A stretch of 38,943 nt of DNA from CBDUBH01 sp965365345 (GTDB lineage: Bacteria; Bacteroidota; Ignavibacteria; Ignavibacteriales; SURF-24). Made by a program: the position numbers and the translations under genes. The stretch is taken from the NCBI GenBank assembly GCA_965365345.1, contig CBDUBH010000023.1:1-38943 (forward strand), given 5' to 3'. Position 1 is the first letter of the stretch. Every line of letters begins with the position of its first letter. The notes under the pieces are model-generated. The model was given only the letters and a program-made list of their open reading frames with translations, searched no databases and was not told the DNA's origin. Of this stretch, positions 35,221 through 38,943 are shown one piece after another.

Positions 35221-36477
35221 ATGATTATAGAACAGTATAAAAAAACGATTCTGCCTAACGGAATTAAAATTGTTACGGAAAAAATTCCTTATGTTGAATC
35301 TTTTTCTTTGGGATTTTGGTTTAATGTTGGCGCGCGCGATGAAAATTTGAAGAACAACGGAATTTCTCATTTTGTTGAGCATATGCTTTTTAAAGGAACC
35401 GAAAAACGTTCTGCAAAAAAAATTGCCACCGATGTTGAAACTTTCGGCGGTTATTTAAATGCGTTCACTTCAAAAGAGCATACTTGCTATTACGGACGCG
35501 GACTTGTAAAACATATCGAAAAAACTTTTGATGTTCTTTCCGATATGATTCAAAATTCATCTTTTAAAGAAAGAGAAATTAAAAAAGAAGCCGGCGTAAT
35601 TGTAGATGAATTAAACGATATTGAAGATTCTCCCGAAGAAATTATTTTTGATAGATTTGAAGAATGTATTTTTAAAGGGAATTCACTTTCACTTCCGGTT
35701 ATTGGAACTGAAAAAAATATTTTGAAATTTGATAGAGATGAACTTTCCGGTTATGTTGATAAAAATTACGGCTTTAATAATTTAACAATTGCCGTTAGCG
35801 GAAATGTTGATCATGAATCGATCCTTAATTTAACGCAAAAATATTTTACTAAGGATCTGGGCAAAAAAAATATCAAACGGAAAAATGCTCCGGTAAAAGT
35901 TTGCGTTGAACAGGAAATTGATAAAGAAATTCAGCAAGTTCATTCAATAATCGGCAGGGCAACTTACGGATATAAAGATAAAAAACGCGCTGCGGTAAAT
36001 TTACTTTCAAATATTTTGGGCGAAGGTAGTTCATCAAGATTGTTTCAGGCAGTGCGCGAACGAAACGGAATTTGCTATCAACTTAATTCTGTTTTAAATT
36101 CGTATTTTGATGTTTCATCATTCGGAATTTATTATTCAACAAACGAAAAAATGTTTGCAAAATCACAAAATATAATTCTGAATGAATTTAAAAAACTCCG
36201 TGAAAAAAAAATCGGCGAAACTGAACTAAAAAGATCAAAAGAGTATTTAAAAGGTAACATGCTTATGAGTCTGGAAAGCATGACCAACAGAATGTTCAGA
36301 ATTGCAAACTCCGAAATTTATTTTGACAGATTAAAAACCGTGGAAGAATCGGTAAAAGAAATTGATGAAATTACAGCTGATGATATTTTAGAAATTTCAA
36401 ATGAAATTCTTGATGAAAAATCATTAAGCAAAATTATAATAAGATCAAAAAACGGTACGGCAAAATCCGCCGCCTGA
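35221..36477 (+). CDS. M16-family zinc metallopeptidase (processing-peptidase type)
   Basis: A 418-residue single-gene M16 protease of the MPP-beta/YmxG type. HFVEH is at 50-54, and the distal Glu lies in the ELNDIEDSPEE region. GWGFNVGAR-like sequence (GFWFNVGARDE) precedes the zinc motif as in the family, and the C-terminal half contains the Arg/Tyr pair region (VRERNGICYQLNS). No signal peptide. It is the third M16 gene in the window and, unlike the pair at 20617-23269, has no partner next to it. nuoG starts 121 nt downstream, without evident functional link. Confidence 0.92.
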   Translation: MIIEQYKKTILPNGIKIVTEKIPYVESFSLGFWFNVGARDENLKNNGISHFVEHMLFKGTEKRSAKKIATDVETFGGYLNAFTSKEHTCYYGRGLVKHIEKTFDVLSDMIQNSSFKEREIKKEAGVIVDELNDIEDSPEEIIFDRFEECIFKGNSLSLPVIGTEKNILKFDRDELSGYVDKNYGFNNLTIAVSGNVDHESILNLTQKYFTKDLGKKNIKRKNAPVKVCVEQEIDKEIQQVHSIIGRATYGYKDKKRAAVNLLSNILGEGSSSRLFQAVRERNGICYQLNSVLNSYFDVSSFGIYYSTNEKMFAKSQNIILNEFKKLREKKIGETELKRSKEYLKGNMLMSLESMTNRMFRIANSEIYFDRLKTVEESVKEIDEITADDILEISNEILDEKSLSKIIIRSKNGTAKSAA

Positions 36478-36598
36478 AAAAATTGATCAGTTAAAATCAA
36501 AATTGAACGTTTCGAATTTGTATTTGAAAACTAAAAGTTTAATTTGAATAAATTATTTAGATCATTGAAAAAAAATAAAGATTAACGGGAATTTTCCT

Positions 36599-38281
36599 AT
36601 GCCTAAATTAACAATAAACGGTAAAGAATTAGAATTTGAACAAGGTCAAACTATTATAGAAGTTGCCACTTTAAATGGTATTCCTGTTCCGCATTTCTGC
36701 TGGCATCCGAGTTTAACCGTTTCGGGAAATTGCCGCATGTGCTTGGTTGATATTGAAAAAATGCCGAAACTTGCAATCGCATGCGCAACTCTCGCCGCTG
36801 ACGGTATGGTGGTTGATGTTGAATCGCCAAAAGCAATTGCTGCGCGTAATGCGGTTATGGAATTCTTCTTAATAAATCATCCGCTTGATTGTCCAATTTG
36901 CGATGAAGCAGGTGAATGTAAGCTTCAGGATTATACTTATAAATATAATGTTGGCGAAAGCAGATTTGATGAAGAAAAACAACACAAACCAAAACGTGTT
37001 GAATTGGGACCAAATGTTATGCTTGATGCCGAAAGATGTATCGAGTGTTCAAGATGTATTAGATTTTGCGATGAAATTGCGCACGAAAATCAACTTACTT
37101 TTGCAAGAAGAGGCGATAGAGTCACAATTACAACTTTCCCCGGAAAACCGCTTGATAATCCTTATTCTCTAAATACAACTGATATTTGTCCGGTTGGAGC
37201 ATTGACAAGCCGCGATTTCAGATTTAAGGCAAGAGTTTGGGATATGAGCAGCACAAAATCATTTTGCACCGGCTGCTCCCGCGGATGCAACGATGAAATC
37301 TGGGTTAGAAATAATCATGTATTAAGATTAACTCCGAGATTTCATCAGGAAGTTAACAGTTTCTGGATGTGCGATTATGGAAGAACCGAAACTTTCAAAC
37401 ATATAAATCATGAAAGAGTTGATGGCGTTTATATCAAAAAAGAAGATGGACTTGAAAAAGTAGGTTATGAAGTTGCTTATGCCGAAATTGCAAGAAGATT
37501 AAAATCATTTAATTCAAATGAAATAGGATTTGTTAGCTCTCCTTTTGTAACTTGTGAAGATAATTTTGTCTTTACCAAATTTGTAAAATCAGCTTTCGGT
37601 AGTAAAAATATCGGATTTGCCCAACATATCAATCCGGAATTCGGCGATGATATTTTAAAAAGAGATGATATGACCCCGAATTCACTTGGATTGGAATTAA
37701 CGGGATTCAGACAAAAAGATATCTCCGGAATGGAAGGAATTATAAGCCAGATAAATCAAGGAAAGATAAAAGCACTTTATGTTCTTGAAGATGATATTGC
37801 AGAAATAAGTCCTGAGTTTGAAAGTGCGCTTAAAAAACTTCAATACCTTGTAGTTCATGCAACAAATTACAATAAAACAACCGCAATAGCAGATGTAATA
37901 TTGCCGGCTTCAACTTATTCTGAAAAACACGGTACAATGGTTAATTTTCAGGGAAGAGTTCAAAGATTAAGACCTGCGGTTGCTACAATGTATATGGATA
38001 GAAGTCTTGATGATTTGGCGATGAGCAGATTGGATAAATTCGGAACCAAATTTGACAAATGGGCTAAAAGCAATAAAGTCGACGCACAACCGACATGGAA
38101 AATGTTACAATCTGTTGCAACATTGCTTGGCGTTAAAATGAAGTATGAAATGGCGGAAGAAATTTTTGACGATATTGCAAAAACCATCCCCGAGTTTGAT
38201 GGCTTGGATTATGATTTAATAGGTGAATTAGGTGCAATGTTAAAAATTAATTCTAAAGTAAATAAAGTTACATCAGTATAA
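36599..38281 (+). CDS. nuoG: NADH-quinone oxidoreductase subunit G (2Fe-2S / 4Fe-4S subunit)
   Basis: Electron-carrying subunit of the complex I arm. In 560 residues it shows a 2Fe-2S ferredoxin domain (C34, C45, C48, C62), the His-Cys cluster (H94, C98, C101, C107), and a ferredoxin-like cluster region (C147, C150, C153, C157; C197 in CPVGAL). A further set C223-x2-C226-x3-C230-x27-C258 matches the extra N7 cluster motif. The molybdopterin-oxidoreductase-like part is short, so the protein is well below the 900 residues of E. coli NuoG. nuoH follows 21 nt later; nuoE and nuoF are not upstream, where an M16 gene lies instead. Confidence 0.94.
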   Translation: MPKLTINGKELEFEQGQTIIEVATLNGIPVPHFCWHPSLTVSGNCRMCLVDIEKMPKLAIACATLAADGMVVDVESPKAIAARNAVMEFFLINHPLDCPICDEAGECKLQDYTYKYNVGESRFDEEKQHKPKRVELGPNVMLDAERCIECSRCIRFCDEIAHENQLTFARRGDRVTITTFPGKPLDNPYSLNTTDICPVGALTSRDFRFKARVWDMSSTKSFCTGCSRGCNDEIWVRNNHVLRLTPRFHQEVNSFWMCDYGRTETFKHINHERVDGVYIKKEDGLEKVGYEVAYAEIARRLKSFNSNEIGFVSSPFVTCEDNFVFTKFVKSAFGSKNIGFAQHINPEFGDDILKRDDMTPNSLGLELTGFRQKDISGMEGIISQINQGKIKALYVLEDDIAEISPEFESALKKLQYLVVHATNYNKTTAIADVILPASTYSEKHGTMVNFQGRVQRLRPAVATMYMDRSLDDLAMSRLDKFGTKFDKWAKSNKVDAQPTWKMLQSVATLLGVKMKYEMAEEIFDDIAKTIPEFDGLDYDLIGELGAMLKINSKVNKVTSV

Positions 38282-38302
38282 ACCGGAGAAATTTTAATAA
38301 TT

Positions 38303-38943
38303 ATGGATGTATTAACAATTATCGGAATATCATTGCTGAAGATATTGATTGTAATATCTTTAATGCTTTTTACGGTATCTTACTTAGTTTATTTTGAAAG
38401 AAAAATATCAGCCTGGATTCAGTATCGTGTCGGGCCGAACAGAGTAGGTCCTTACGGATTGCTTCAACCTTTTGCCGATGTTTTGAAACTTCTTTTAAAA
38501 GAAGATATTGTACCGACAAATTCAAATAAATTTATACATGCGCTTGCTCCGTTTATTGCACTTTTTGTAGCATTTACAACTTATGCCGTAATTCCGATTG
38601 GTCCTGCAATAGAAGTTGCCGGTAAAACAGTTCAATTAGTTGTTGCAGATGTTAATATCGGAATTCTTTATGTACTGGCATTAACTTCATTGGGAGTTTA
38701 CGGTTTAACACTTGCCGGTTGGTCATCGGGAAGTAAGTATTCATTGCTTGGCGGAATCCGTTCTTCTGCACAAATGATTTCTTACGAAGTTTCAATGGGA
38801 TTTTCCATTGCCGGAGTAATTATGCTTGCCGGTTCGTTAAGGCCTATTTCAATTGTAGATGCTCAGTTTGGTTGGATGTGGAATGCATTTTTACAGCCGA
38901 TAGGATTTATTACATTTCTTGTTTCCGCATTTGCCGAAACAAA
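38303..38943 (+). CDS. nuoH: NADH-quinone oxidoreductase subunit H (partial, runs off window)
   Basis: Membrane subunit of complex I at the quinone site. The ATG at 38303 opens a frame that stays open to the window end (213 complete codons plus two bases), so the 3' end is missing. Recognised by FERKISAWIQ and RVGPNRVGP at residues 31-50, typical of NuoH/ND1, by LLKEDIVP, and by the quinone-loop region SKYSLLGGIRSSAQMISYE at about 144-162. Several membrane segments are seen (about 5-27, 79-99, 117-137). It follows nuoG in the usual order. Confidence 0.95.
   Translation, partial: MDVLTIIGISLLKILIVISLMLFTVSYLVYFERKISAWIQYRVGPNRVGPYGLLQPFADVLKLLLKEDIVPTNSNKFIHALAPFIALFVAFTTYAVIPIGPAIEVAGKTVQLVVADVNIGILYVLALTSLGVYGLTLAGWSSGSKYSLLGGIRSSAQMISYEVSMGFSIAGVIMLAGSLRPISIVDAQFGWMWNAFLQPIGFITFLVSAFAET

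Overview
The window looks like an AT-rich chromosomal segment from the Bacteroidota/Chlorobiota/Ignavibacteriota group, most likely an Ignavibacteria-type organism. This placement is inferred from the protein mix: DUF5683 proteins, PEGA-domain proteins, a C25-like caspase-fold protease, M16 peptidase pairs, a short NuoG with four Fe-S motifs, and weak or A-rich ribosome binding sites with occasional TTG/GTG starts. No phage, insertion sequence, integron, CRISPR array or tRNA gene was seen. Most of the content is housekeeping.

Layout. 1-981: 3' end of an rRNA operon (23S end, 5S, strong terminator) on +. 1192-5741: a minus-strand operon lon > msrC > dnaX, with a sigma70-like promoter before lon and a frame-correct poly-A slippery site inside dnaX. 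5978-12047: plus-strand core genes: an inositol-monophosphatase-family enzyme, cmk, ispH, rpsA and a MtaB-type methylthiotransferase. 12329-20537: a DUF5683 protein, an alpha/beta hydrolase overlapping truA, an SDR oxidoreductase, a three-gene envelope cluster (DUF2231, multi-pass protein, outer-membrane-like protein), an enoyl-CoA hydratase, a DUF305 protein and a membrane-anchored deacetylase-like protein. 20617-23269: a minus-strand M16 pair, one catalytic and one lacking the zinc site.

23762-26598: a soluble PAS-GAF histidine kinase overlapping its NarL-type regulator, followed by a receiver-only protein. 26848-32079: a MscS channel, an exported caspase-fold (C25-like) protease with a helical-repeat tail, and a class I aminotransferase. 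32175-35032: a two-gene minus-strand operon in which both genes (FN3 + beta-propeller lipoprotein, PEGA + DUF5683 protein) are broken by what looks like loss of one base from a 7-A/T run. 35221-38943: a third, catalytic M16 peptidase, then nuoG and the start of nuoH of respiratory complex I.

Intergenic regions carry small repeats: three dispersed ~28-bp palindromes sharing GTAG(A/G)GA ends, two imperfect GATTCC(C/G)GACTT-type palindromes, and a 16-bp ATTCAAAGATGAAAAG unit, single or in tandem. The items most worth a second look are the dnaX slippery site, the doubly frameshifted envelope operon, the C25-like/helical-repeat protease and the palindromes in the lon upstream region. I did not find a clearly novel multi-gene defence or mobile system.
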